Part shown: piece by piece, positions 1-5,876 of the stretch | Position numbering within the stretch: the first letter of the stretch is position 1 | How the letters are laid out: the number at the start of each line of letters is the position of its first letter | NCBI GenBank assembly: GCA_948759685.1 | Contig: CAQBGY010000121.1 | Location: 1-9,016, forward strand | Length of the DNA: 9,016 bases | Direction of reading: 5' to 3' | DNA from: an uncultured Eubacterium sp. | GTDB lineage: Bacteria > Bacillota_A > Clostridia > Lachnospirales > Lachnospiraceae | Notes under the pieces: generated by a model | Database searches by the model: none | Told to the model about the DNA's origin: nothing | Seen by the model: only the letters and a program-made list of their open reading frames with translations | Translations under genes and position numbers: made by a program

Positions 1-326
1 GGTTTGATCAGCTTTTAGCTTCAACCTGTGTATAATTATTTTGGGAGATTAAGATTGAAGTTAAGGCGGGGAGCGATAAATGTCTGGCAAAAAGTGTAGC
101 AGTTGCATGAGGCAATGAAGCGTATCTTTGATAATGATACTTCCGGATTTTCCGGTCAGTTTAGAATGACGGTGCGATACCGATGTGGGCAGTGTAATGA
201 GCTGTCACTCGTATGTGTTTTTTGAAATAATTGGGAAGAAATTTTGTCTGCTGATGAGAGCCGGGAAAGGTGCTTTGCGGCTGTCATGGGCAGATAAGAT
301 GCTGCTTAAAAAATGTGTGGAAATGC
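1..326. other. Left flank with no supportable gene
   Basis: No reading frame here has both a convincing ribosome binding site and recognisable protein features. A 36-codon frame from ATG 115 to TGA 223-225 contains a CGQC zinc-ribbon-like pair, and the same frame stays open after that stop to 297, so this may be the remnant of a small Cys-containing protein. The GTG-started frame at 185-427 has no Shine-Dalgarno sequence and runs into the next gene, so I do not call it. The stretch may be the non-coding or decayed region upstream of the recombination module. Confidence 0.4.
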
Positions 327-354
327 TTGAAAGATTTTGCTTTGGGAACATAAT
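327..354 (+). promoter_or_regulatory. Candidate promoter upstream of the excisionase-like gene
   Basis: TTGAAA (327-332) and CATAAT (349-354) are separated by 16 bp, each one base from the sigma-70/SigA consensus. The pair lies about 50 bp upstream of the gene at 408. Inferred by inspection only. Confidence 0.4.
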
Positions 355-407
355 AGAAATGACCATAGCAGGGTATAGGCTCTTTTCCATGTCAGAAAGG
401 AGAGAAT

Positions 408-596
408 ATGGATACAAAGGTAAATAGAAAGAAGTTTGTCAGGTATAAAGAGGGCGCAGAACTGTATAGCATCAGCCAAAGTAAATTTGAGAAGTTAGCA
501 AAAGACGCAAAGGCAACTTATAAGGTGGATAAAGTTGTTCTGGTAAATTGCGAACTGTTTGAAAAGTATCTTGAAACATTCAGAATAGATGGCTAA
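408..596 (+). CDS. Excisionase-like small DNA-binding protein (DUF6462-like)
   Basis: This 62-aa protein starts at ATG 408 after a good ribosome binding site (AAAGGAGAG, about 398-406). The segment RYKEGAELYSISQSKFEKL resembles the first helix-turn-helix of MerR/excisionase winged-helix proteins. It is followed by a basic KDAKATYKVDKVVLV strand pair (the wing) and a C-terminal helix FEKYLETF. Proteins of this size and pattern, annotated as DUF6462 or Tn916-Xis-like, commonly lie just upstream of integrases in clostridial ICEs. The inferred role is recombination directionality, binding att DNA with Int to favour excision. It lies 76 bp before the RHH gene and upstream of the integrase on the same strand. 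It could instead be a simple transcription regulator. The family call is from memory of the sequence pattern. Confidence 0.8.
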   Translation: MDTKVNRKKFVRYKEGAELYSISQSKFEKLAKDAKATYKVDKVVLVNCELFEKYLETFRIDG

Positions 597-616
597 AGAG
601 TTGTTGTAAATTATGC

Positions 617-645
617 TTGACTTTTCGTAGTACGGAAAGTATAAT
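617..645 (+). promoter_or_regulatory. Near-consensus promoter for the RHH-integrase genes
   Basis: TTGACT (617-622) and a perfect TATAAT (640-645) are separated by the ideal 17 bp. The promoter is 28 bp upstream of the RHH start codon at 673. It is the best promoter match in the window, and it would drive the RHH regulator and, by read-through, the integrase. It is expected to be strong unless repressed. The palindrome listed at 621-639 fills the spacer. Confidence 0.75.
621..639. promoter_or_regulatory. Palindromic operator candidate inside the promoter spacer
   Basis: CTTTTCGTAGTACGGAAAG is an inverted repeat with 9-bp arms around one central base and a single mismatched position. It sits between the -35 and -10 boxes, so a bound protein would block RNA polymerase. 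The adjacent RHH gene product is the obvious candidate ligand, because RHH proteins usually bind short palindromes in their own promoters. A related inverted repeat is at 856-873. Confidence 0.5.
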
Positions 646-672
646 GGTATCAGATGCAGAGGAGGTGCATAC

Positions 673-840
673 ATGGCAAAAATGGGCAGACCCAAAGTAG
701 AGGAAGTGAAGGATAAGACTATTACTATGAGGGTAACTCCAGCCGAATATGAAATTATTAAAAAGTATGCGCAGTCTCATAATCTGACCATAACACAAGT
801 GATGCAGAAGGGTGTCGAAAAGGTTTTAAAGACAACCTGA
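673..840 (+). CDS. Ribbon-helix-helix (CopG/Arc-like) regulator
   Basis: A 55-aa protein starting at ATG 673 after GAGGAGGTG (about 659-667). It has a basic N-terminal GRPK motif, then DKTITMRVTPAEYEIIKKY. The alternating ITMRV strand followed by a helix matches the DNA-contacting ribbon and first helix of RHH proteins. A second helix (about residues 38-52, LTITQVMQKGVEKVL) completes the fold. RHH proteins act as dimers or tetramers on palindromic operators. Here the gene sits between the excisionase-like gene and int, directly downstream of a promoter with a palindromic spacer, which suggests autoregulation and control of integrase. No toxin partner is adjacent, so an antitoxin role is less likely. 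The fold call is secure, the regulatory target is inferred. Confidence 0.8.
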   Translation: MAKMGRPKVEEVKDKTITMRVTPAEYEIIKKYAQSHNLTITQVMQKGVEKVLKTT

Positions 841-852
841 TGCGGGTACAAA

Positions 853-877
853 GCTCTTTCCGTTTATGGAAAGGAGC
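853..877 (+). promoter_or_regulatory. Hairpin covering the integrase ribosome binding site
   Basis: GCTC+TTTCC (853-861) pairs with GGAAA+GAGC (868-872 and 874-877), leaving one bulged G (873) and a 6-nt loop. The AAGGAG Shine-Dalgarno sequence of int (871-876) lies in the 3' arm, six bases before the start codon at 883. If the hairpin forms in mRNA it would reduce integrase translation. At the DNA level, CTTTCCG...GGAAAG (856-873) also resembles the promoter palindrome, so it could be a second protein-binding site. Confidence 0.5.
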
Positions 878-882
878 AGGAC

Positions 883-2127
883 ATGGCACAGGCAAGAAAA
901 GATAATAAAGGCAGGGCATTGAGGAAAGGAGAAACGCAGAGAAAGTATGATTTGATGTACATATACACCTATACTGACCCATTCACGCATAAAAGAAAGT
1001 ATGTGTACTCAAAGGACTTAATGGAATTGAGGGAAAAGGAAAAGGAACTGTTAAAGGATCAGCTTGACGGATTGGACGTATATGCGGCTGGTAATTCAGA
1101 TTTGAATTTTGTGTTTGACAGATACATTTCAACCAAGACAGAATTGAGGTCAACCACTTACAGCAATTATACATACACTTATGACCATTTTATCAGGGAA
1201 ACATTTGGCAAAAAGCTCATTGTGGATATAAAGTATTCTGATGTGCTGCACTTTTACCTTTATCTCTTAAAGGAGAAGGGGATTCAGGTCAATACGCTTG
1301 AAACCGTCCATTCGGTACTCCACCCGACTTTCCAGATGGCAGTCCGTGACAACATTATCCGTATAAATCCGAGTGATGGCGTTATGGCACAGGTCAAGAA
1401 AAGACCAGGGAAAAACCATGGAGTAAGGCACGCTTTGACAATCGAACAACAGAGAGCGTTTATGAATTACATATCTGAAAATCCTGTATATTGCCGTTGG
1501 ACACCATTGTTTACTGTTTTATTGGGAACGGGGTGCAGGATTGGCGAAATCATCGGATTGCGGTGGGAAGATTTGGATTACGAAAAACGTATGATAAATA
1601 TTAACCACAGCGTAACGTACTATCCGAGACGGGAGGATACATATAAATGTGAATTTCAGGTATCTTTGCCAAAGACGGAAGCAGGCATTAGAAATGTTCC
1701 GATGATGGACGAGGTATATAATGCTTTTAAGGAAGAAGCTGTAAGGCAGAAAGAAGATGGAATCTGTAATAAAATGGAAGTTGATGGAATGTCAGGGTTT
1801 ATCTTTGCAAACCGTTTTGGAAGCCTGCATAATCCGCAGGCAATCAACCGGGCAATCCGGCGCATTTCAGAGAATTACAATGCAGAGGAAATTTTAAGAG
1901 CCAAGAGAGAAGAACGTCCCCCGATTATCATTCCACATTTTTCCTGCCACCACCTAAGACATACGTTTTGTACCCGGTTTTGTGAAAACGAAACCAATGT
2001 GAAAATCATTCAGGCAGTAATGGGACACGCTAATATTGAAACAACATTAGATATTTACGCTGAAGTTACTGATATGAAGAAAACAGAAGCAATCGAAAAC
2101 TTATCACGCAATCTACACATTTTTTAG
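883..2127 (+). CDS. int: Tyrosine recombinase / ICE integrase
   Basis: A complete 414-aa site-specific recombinase, close in length to Tn916-type Int. It would cut and rejoin att sites to integrate and excise the element. Residues 1-65 look like the N-terminal arm-binding domain (YDLMYIYTYTDPFTHKRKYVYSKD, a three-strand region). Residues about 72-170 are the SAM-like core-binding domain, and 180-414 are the catalytic domain. Catalytic residues are all visible: R219 in GTGCRIGE, K264 in LPKTEAG, H356 and R359 in CHHLRHTF, H382 in MGHANIETT, and the nucleophile Y392 in LDIYAEV. The start follows AAGGAG at 871-876. It is the third gene of the recombination module, 42 bp after the RHH gene. Its 3' end abuts the repeat-rich candidate attachment region, the usual arrangement for such integrases. 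No frameshift or missing catalytic residue was seen, so it should be active. Confidence 0.97.
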   Translation: MAQARKDNKGRALRKGETQRKYDLMYIYTYTDPFTHKRKYVYSKDLMELREKEKELLKDQLDGLDVYAAGNSDLNFVFDRYISTKTELRSTTYSNYTYTYDHFIRETFGKKLIVDIKYSDVLHFYLYLLKEKGIQVNTLETVHSVLHPTFQMAVRDNIIRINPSDGVMAQVKKRPGKNHGVRHALTIEQQRAFMNYISENPVYCRWTPLFTVLLGTGCRIGEIIGLRWEDLDYEKRMININHSVTYYPRREDTYKCEFQVSLPKTEAGIRNVPMMDEVYNAFKEEAVRQKEDGICNKMEVDGMSGFIFANRFGSLHNPQAINRAIRRISENYNAEEILRAKREERPPIIIPHFSCHHLRHTFCTRFCENETNVKIIQAVMGHANIETTLDIYAEVTDMKKTEAIENLSRNLHIF

Positions 2128-2147
2128 GAAAGAGTCCTTGATGGATG

Positions 2148-2162
2148 TGTTGCAGTGCAACA
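2148..2162. repeat. Perfect palindrome, 7-bp arms
   Basis: TGTTGCA-G-TGCAACA is a perfect inverted repeat 20 bp past the int stop codon. The TGCAACA half recurs at 2186-2192. A larger inverted repeat, CAGAATTT (2161-2168) with AAATTCTG (2192-2199), surrounds the first phased repeats. These are likely protein-binding sites (Int or Xis), or together a weak stem-loop at the end of int mRNA. Confidence 0.55.
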
Positions 2163-2173
2163 GAATTTTGCAG

Positions 2174-2195
2174 GTACAACAAAAGTGCAACAAAT
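2174..2195. repeat. 11-bp tandem repeat, Int arm-site candidate (cluster 1)
   Basis: GTACAACAAAA is followed directly by GTGCAACAAAT. The 11-bp period places both on one face of the helix. On the other strand they read TTGTTGYAC, similar in style to the TTTGTAGTAAA units of cluster 2. The cluster lies just left of core copy 1 (2203). Confidence 0.5.
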
Positions 2196-2202
2196 TCTGA
2201 TT

Positions 2203-2221
2203 GCATAATACGGAATAATGC
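2203..2221. repeat. Att core candidate, copy 1
   Basis: GCATAATACGGAATAATGC is an imperfect palindrome of GCATAAT-type and ATAATGC-type half-sites around a short CGG-containing centre. That is the layout expected of inverted core sites flanking a tyrosine-recombinase overlap. The first 17 bp recur exactly at 2401-2417. Confidence 0.45.
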
Positions 2222-2370
2222 GTGATAATAAGTAGCAAAGAAATTGAGGAATTTGGAGTAATACTTGATGATACAGGATAATACGTTAAAGCGACTTTCT
2301 ATCCCGACAATGAAAACTTTGGGTAAGGAAAACCAGTAAAATCAAGGGTTTCAGCGATTTTGAGTTATGA

Positions 2371-2400
2371 TTTACTACAAATTTACTACAAATTTGCTAC
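2371..2400. repeat. 11-bp tandem repeat, Int arm-site candidate (cluster 2)
   Basis: Two exact copies of TTTACTACAAA (2371-2381, 2382-2392) are followed by a partial third, TTTGCTAC (2393-2400). It ends immediately at core copy 2. An inverted match, GTAGCAAA, occurs at 2232-2239, just right of core copy 1. Direct repeats with helical phasing beside a core are typical of sites bound by the N-terminal domain of Tn916-like integrases. Confidence 0.55.
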
Positions 2401-2419
2401 GCATAATACGGAATAATAC
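2401..2419. repeat. Att core candidate, copy 2
   Basis: The 17 bp GCATAATACGGAATAAT repeat copy 1 exactly and then diverge (AC instead of GC). Two cores sharing one half and the centre but differing in the distal half is what two recombination junctions would look like. It is followed by AATACTTGATAATAC (2415-2429), 14 of 15 bases matching 2260-2274. Confidence 0.45.
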
Positions 2420-2468
2420 TTGATAATACGTTTTGTGCGGCATTCAATTTTATAGGTATGTACCTTTT

Positions 2469-2506
2469 AGGACACTTTCCAGGTGAGAATTTGGGAGTGT
2501 CCTTTT
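2469..2506 (+). terminator. Terminator-like hairpin before the maintenance block
   Basis: AGGACACT (2469-2476) pairs perfectly with AGTGTCCT (2496-2503), and the stem runs into TTTT. The 19-nt loop is longer than usual. It could end read-through from int, or be a regulated leader upstream of the parAB-rep operon. No good promoter is visible between it and 2542. Confidence 0.5.
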
Positions 2507-2541
2507 GTTATGGTCAAAAAATAAAATTGGAGGTAGAAAGA

Positions 2542-2783
2542 ATGAACAACACAGCGTTAAGAGCAGGGGCGCAGAGCGCCGACAATACACACATGGTTTT
2601 TACAGACGAGGAACACGAAGGGTTCTATTTGTTGATGATTATGGGAGCAGGGACGAACAGATGATGGAATGCAGGAAATATTCCGTAAGCGAAATTTTTA
2701 ACTGCGGCTACGCAATGTAATTTTGGGAGCGCATTAAGCTCCGTTATCCGGAATACTGCCGCAGGCAGAAGCCCATTGAATAA
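2542..2783 (+). pseudogene. Decayed DUF6075-like gene
   Basis: A proper start (GGAGG at 2529-2533, ATG 2542) opens a frame that reads MNNTALRAGAQSADNTHMVF then TDEEHEGFYL and ends at 2662-2664. In another frame, CRKYSVSEIFNCGYAM (ending at TAA 2718-2720) continues through the stop as FWERIKLRYPEYCRRQ to 2781-2783. The two ends match my memory of the N- and C-termini of a roughly 120-aa ICE protein family (DUF6075). The middle, about 50 residues, is missing, with a frameshift, and TAA replaces an expected tyrosine codon. I infer an internal deletion plus a nonsense mutation. Function of the intact family is unknown. The gene's start signals remain, so a 40-aa truncated peptide may still be translated. 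It lies 25 bp before the DUF3970-like gene. Confidence 0.6.
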
Positions 2784-2808
2784 ATCCCTGCGGAAATGGA
2801 GAGGAAAC

Positions 2809-2991
2809 GTGCTGAAAATTCGACTGATGGGAACAAAGAATGACATTAAATGGTTTGAGAAAATTCTGAAAAGACAGCCCAAAGTGGCTGTGACGGAAGT
2901 TTCGGAGCTGTACCGGAACAAAGGCACAAACAGATATTACAGGGCTTATGTGGAAGTGCAGAAAGCCAATATTAAGGAAAAAAATAACTAA
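2809..2991 (+). CDS. DUF3970-like small protein
   Basis: A 60-aa protein. I choose GTG 2809 because GGAGAGGA (2798-2805) lies just upstream and the product then begins with a conserved-looking KIRLMGTK strand. A longer form from TTG 2776 would overlap the upstream remnant and lacks such a site. Visible pattern: strand KIRLMGTK, helix IKWFEKILKRQ, strand VAVTEVSELYRNKG, strand YYRAYVEVQ, which suggests a small alpha/beta fold. Proteins of this type (annotated DUF3970) commonly precede parA in Tn1549-like elements, but no function is known. It ends 15 bp before parA, so it is probably in the same operon. Confidence 0.7.
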   Translation: MLKIRLMGTKNDIKWFEKILKRQPKVAVTEVSELYRNKGTNRYYRAYVEVQKANIKEKNN

Positions 2992-3006
2992 ACGGAGGAA
3001 AAAACC

Positions 3007-3789
3007 ATGTGTAAAATTATAGCAATTGCAAATCAGAAAGGCGGTGTCGGTAAGACAACGACAACAGGCAACTTGGGAATCGGACTGGCAAAACAGGGGA
3101 AAAAAGTCCTGCTGATCGACGCCGATGCGCAGGGAAGCCTTACAGCGAGTTTGGGATTTACAGAACCGGACAGGCTTGAGGAGACACTTGCGTCAGTAAT
3201 GACGAATATCATCAATGACGAGGAATTTGAGCCGGACTATGGCATTTTGAAGCATGACGAAGGGATTGACCTGATGCCGGGTAATATCGAACTGTCGGGC
3301 TTGGAAGTATCTCTTGTGAATGTCATGAGCAGGGAGCTTGTGCTTCGTTCCTACATAGAGCAGGTAAGGGACAGATATGATTATATCCTGATTGACTGTA
3401 TGCCGTCGCTCGGCATGATAACCATAAACGTGTTTGCCTGCGCTGACAGTATCTTAATACCCGTTCAGGCAGCATACCTGCCCGTAAAGGGACTGGAGCA
3501 GCTTATCAAGACCATTGGCAAGGTAAAGCGGCAGCTCAACCCGAAACTGGAAATTGAGGGTATTCTTCTGACAATGGTGGACAGCAGGACAAATTACGCA
3601 AGAGACATCAGCGCACTTTTGGTTGAGAATTACGGAAGCAAAGTAAGGATATTTGAAAACAGCATTCCGATTTCCGTGAGGGCTGCGGAGATTTCGGCGG
3701 AGGGTGTCAGCATCTACCAGCATGACCCGAAAGGCAAGGTTGCAAGCGCCTACCAATCCCTGACAAGGGAGGTGCTTTGTGATGAGTAA
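3007..3789 (+). CDS. parA: ParA/Soj-family partition ATPase
   Basis: A complete 260-aa ParA-type ATPase. It would bind nucleoid DNA as an ATP dimer and, with ParB, move or segregate the excised or replicating element. The deviant Walker A is KGGVGKTT (residues 11-18, signature lysine K11), Walker A' is VLLIDADAQG (34-43) and Walker B is YILIDCMPS (126-134). It has no N-terminal helix-turn-helix, so it is the short (type Ib/Soj-like) form, not the self-repressing P1 type. The start is fixed by GGAGG (2994-2998) eight bases before ATG 3007. The 3' end overlaps parB by 8 bp, so the two are translationally coupled. Codon use resembles parB and rep, indicating backbone origin. Confidence 0.96.
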   Translation: MCKIIAIANQKGGVGKTTTTGNLGIGLAKQGKKVLLIDADAQGSLTASLGFTEPDRLEETLASVMTNIINDEEFEPDYGILKHDEGIDLMPGNIELSGLEVSLVNVMSRELVLRSYIEQVRDRYDYILIDCMPSLGMITINVFACADSILIPVQAAYLPVKGLEQLIKTIGKVKRQLNPKLEIEGILLTMVDSRTNYARDISALLVENYGSKVRIFENSIPISVRAAEISAEGVSIYQHDPKGKVASAYQSLTREVLCDE

Positions 3790-4675
3790 ACCGGGAAGTG
3801 CGGCGAAAGTAAAGCTGAACAGTTATGACGATTTGTTCGGTTCTGCCGGAGTGCAGGCGGATACAGGGCAGGTGCAAGAGATAGCGCTTTCGGAACTACA
3901 TGATTTCAAGGGACACCCGTTCAAGGTGCTTGATGATGAAAAAATGCAGGAAACCGTGGAGAGCATTAAGAACTATGGAGTGCTGATGCCGGGAATTGTA
4001 CGGACAAGGGCGGAGGGAGGTTATGAAATCATAGCCGGACACCGCAGGAAGCACGGCTGTGAACTTGCAGGACTGTCAACAATGCCCGTATTTGTCAAAG
4101 AATACAGTGACGATGAAGCTACCGTGATAATGGTGGACACGAACATTCAGCGTGAGGATATTCTGCCAAGCGAGAAAGCAAGGGCATATTCCATGAAATA
4201 CGAGGCAATCAAGCATCAGGGGAAGAAAGGCGGCGGGAACAGCCTTGACGAAGTGGGCGAAGCCGCAGGGGAGAGCGGAAAGACCGTTCAGAGGTACATA
4301 TGGCTTGCCCGGCTTTCCGATGAATTGCTTGACATGGTGGACAAAAAGAAAATCGGTCTTGTGCAGGGTGTTGACCTGTCGTTTCTTGATGCGGAGGCGC
4401 AGCAATGGGTGCAGGTTATACTTGAGGAAACAGGTGTAGTTATATCTACGGCGCAGTCGGCAAAGCTGAAGGAGTACGGAAAAAACGGGGAACTGACGCT
4501 GCCGATGGTGCGGCTGATACTGACGGAGGAAAAGCCGAAAGAACGGAAAGTTACAATCAAACCGGATAAAATCAGCGAGTTTTTTGCGGAGAATTATAGC
4601 AGTGAGGACATAGAAAACATCATTTATCAGCTGCTGGAGGAATGGAGCGCCATAAATGGTATAAGTAAGCAGTAG
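3782..4675 (+). CDS. parB: ParB-family partition protein (DNA-binding, CTPase-type)
   Basis: A 297-aa ParB/Spo0J-like protein from ATG 3782. GTG 3779 in the same frame is also possible, as both lie behind GGAGG at 3768-3772 within parA. The N-domain (about 30-125) has HPFKVLDDEKMQETVESIK, the GHRR motif (86-89) and NIQRED (121-126), matching the nucleotide-binding boxes of ParB CTPases. Residues about 155-180 (DEVGEAAGESGKTVQRYIW) form the helix-turn-helix for parS recognition. The C-terminus (about 255-290) is a probable dimerisation domain. It would load on a parS-like centromere and stimulate ParA. I saw no canonical chromosomal parS palindrome in this window, so the element's own centromere is unidentified. 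It overlaps parA by 8 bp and ends 15 bp before rep. Confidence 0.94.
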   Translation: MSKPGSAAKVKLNSYDDLFGSAGVQADTGQVQEIALSELHDFKGHPFKVLDDEKMQETVESIKNYGVLMPGIVRTRAEGGYEIIAGHRRKHGCELAGLSTMPVFVKEYSDDEATVIMVDTNIQREDILPSEKARAYSMKYEAIKHQGKKGGGNSLDEVGEAAGESGKTVQRYIWLARLSDELLDMVDKKKIGLVQGVDLSFLDAEAQQWVQVILEETGVVISTAQSAKLKEYGKNGELTLPMVRLILTEEKPKERKVTIKPDKISEFFAENYSSEDIENIIYQLLEEWSAINGISKQ

Positions 4676-4690
4676 GGGAGGCACGGAAAT

Positions 4691-5791
4691 ATGGGCAGTG
4701 CAATGGAGTTTGATTATTACTACGGCATAGAAGCGGAGCAGTTTTCCTTTTACCGTGTTCCCCGGCTTTTAATCAAAGATGAAAGGTTCAAGGGGCTTAG
4801 CAGCGATGCCAAGCTCCTGTACGGGCTTATGCTCGACAGAATGGCTATGTCCATGAAAAACGGCTGGCTGGACGATGAGAACAGGGCGTATATTATTTAT
4901 GCGGTTGAAAACATGGCAGAGGATTTAGGCTGTTCAAAACCAACCTGCACGAAAGTTATCAAGGAGCTGGATTCAGACAACGGCATTGGTCTGATTGAGA
5001 AAAAACGGAGGGGACTTGGAAAAACCGATATCATATATGTGAAAAATTTTGCTTCCCTGCCGGATAGAAAGGCGGAAAAAGAGGCTGCAAATGCTGATGT
5101 TTCTACAGAAGTTAAAAATTTTAATTTCAAGAAACAAAAAAATTTAACTTCTGGAAGTAAAGAAACTGAACTTCAAGAAATAAAAGATTTTGATTTCAAG
5201 AAAGAAAAAGATTTGATTTCAGGAGATAAAAAAATTGAATTTCAAGAAGTTAAAAATTTTGCCCCTAATTATAACAATAATAACTATACTGAACAGAATT
5301 ATACTGATATGAATTATATCAATCCTATCAATCAATCAGAGGTGACGGCGGATAACCTGACAGGACAGGAAAGCGACAGCAGGATTGATGTGATTGATAC
5401 GACAAATGAAACAGGTGCATATATGGCGCTAATCCGTGAAAAGTTGGAGTACGAACACCACATGAAGTATGACAGCCGCAATGACAGGGAGATGTTTGAG
5501 GAAATTTACGAAACGGTGTGTGATATTGTCTGCGTAAAGCGCAATACAATCCGCATCAACGGGGAAGAATATCCCTATGAGCTTGTAAAGTCCCGTTTCC
5601 TGAAACTGAACAGCAGCCATGTATTGTATGTCATGGATCGCATGAGGGATACGACAACGAAAATCACAAATATCCGTTCCTACCTGATTACGGCACTGTA
5701 TAATGCCCCCTCAACCATGAGCCATTATTACCAGCAGGAGGTACAGTATGATATGTATGGCGGCGGGTGGGAGGAAAAGGGAGTCAGATAG
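4691..5791 (+). CDS. RepA_N-type replication initiator with C-terminal DUF6017-like domain
   Basis: A 366-aa initiator expected to bind an origin and start replication of the excised circle. Residues about 18-120 are the RepA_N winged-helix region: FYRVPRLLIKDERFKGLSSD, KLLYGLMLDRM, the DLGCSKPTCTKVIKELD recognition segment and the GLIEKKRRGLGKTDIIYV wing. Residues 140-190 hold a 23-residue repeat (two full copies and a fragment), followed by an Asn/Tyr-rich linker (193-216). Residues about 240-345 form the conserved C-terminal helical domain seen in many clostridial ICE initiators (DUF6017-like). The start at 4691 follows GGGAGG (4676-4681). It lies 15 bp after parB, the third gene of a parA-parB-rep operon. 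In RepA_N plasmids the origin often lies inside the rep gene, which makes the AT-rich repeated linker notable. Confidence 0.9.
   Translation: MGSAMEFDYYYGIEAEQFSFYRVPRLLIKDERFKGLSSDAKLLYGLMLDRMAMSMKNGWLDDENRAYIIYAVENMAEDLGCSKPTCTKVIKELDSDNGIGLIEKKRRGLGKTDIIYVKNFASLPDRKAEKEAANADVSTEVKNFNFKKQKNLTSGSKETELQEIKDFDFKKEKDLISGDKKIEFQEVKNFAPNYNNNNYTEQNYTDMNYINPINQSEVTADNLTGQESDSRIDVIDTTNETGAYMALIREKLEYEHHMKYDSRNDREMFEEIYETVCDIVCVKRNTIRINGEEYPYELVKSRFLKLNSSHVLYVMDRMRDTTTKITNIRSYLITALYNAPSTMSHYYQQEVQYDMYGGGWEEKGVR
5108..5260 (+). repeat. 69-bp in-frame tandem repeat inside rep
   Basis: Units start at 5108 and 5177, each 69 bp, and a 15-bp third fragment starts at 5246 (GAAGTTAAAAATTTT). Each unit encodes 23 residues of the form EVKNFNFKK...SG.K..ELQ. 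The unit length is a multiple of three, so copy number can change without breaking the frame. The DNA is much richer in A/T than the rest of rep. It may be only a flexible protein linker, or may include initiator-binding iterons. Confidence 0.85.
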
Positions 5792-5876
5792 CTGTCTTTT
5801 GGGCATGATGTCCAAAGATGGAAAGCAGTGTAGAAAATGTGTATGATAGTGGTATGGAAAAGGAGATGCAGGACTT

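Larger units (their letters stand above)
2128..2468. other. Candidate attachment (att) region downstream of int
   Basis: This gene-free stretch directly follows int and is rich in short repeats. It contains a perfect palindrome at 2148-2162, 11-bp phased repeats at 2174-2195 and 2371-2400, and two copies of GCATAATACGGAATAAT at 2203-2219 and 2401-2417. AATACTTGATRATAC occurs at 2260-2274 and 2415-2429. Such density fits integrase arm and core binding sites. The exact crossover point and element boundaries cannot be set from one window. Bases 2275-2370 show nothing further. Confidence 0.6.

Noticed and set aside
185..427. GTG-started 80-codon frame
   Set aside because: No Shine-Dalgarno sequence, no recognisable motif, and it overlaps the well-supported gene at 408.
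2990..3010. Canonical parS site near parAB
   Set aside because: No TGTTTCACGTGAAACA-like palindrome is seen around the operon. The element probably uses a different centromere that I cannot identify.
4076..4684. Long antisense open frame (202 codons) on the - strand
   Set aside because: It lies wholly over parB and the gap to rep, has low-complexity composition and no ribosome binding site. The + strand gene has clear family motifs.
5108..5260. Tandem repeat considered as a CRISPR array
   Set aside because: Units are directly adjacent with no spacers and stay in the rep reading frame.
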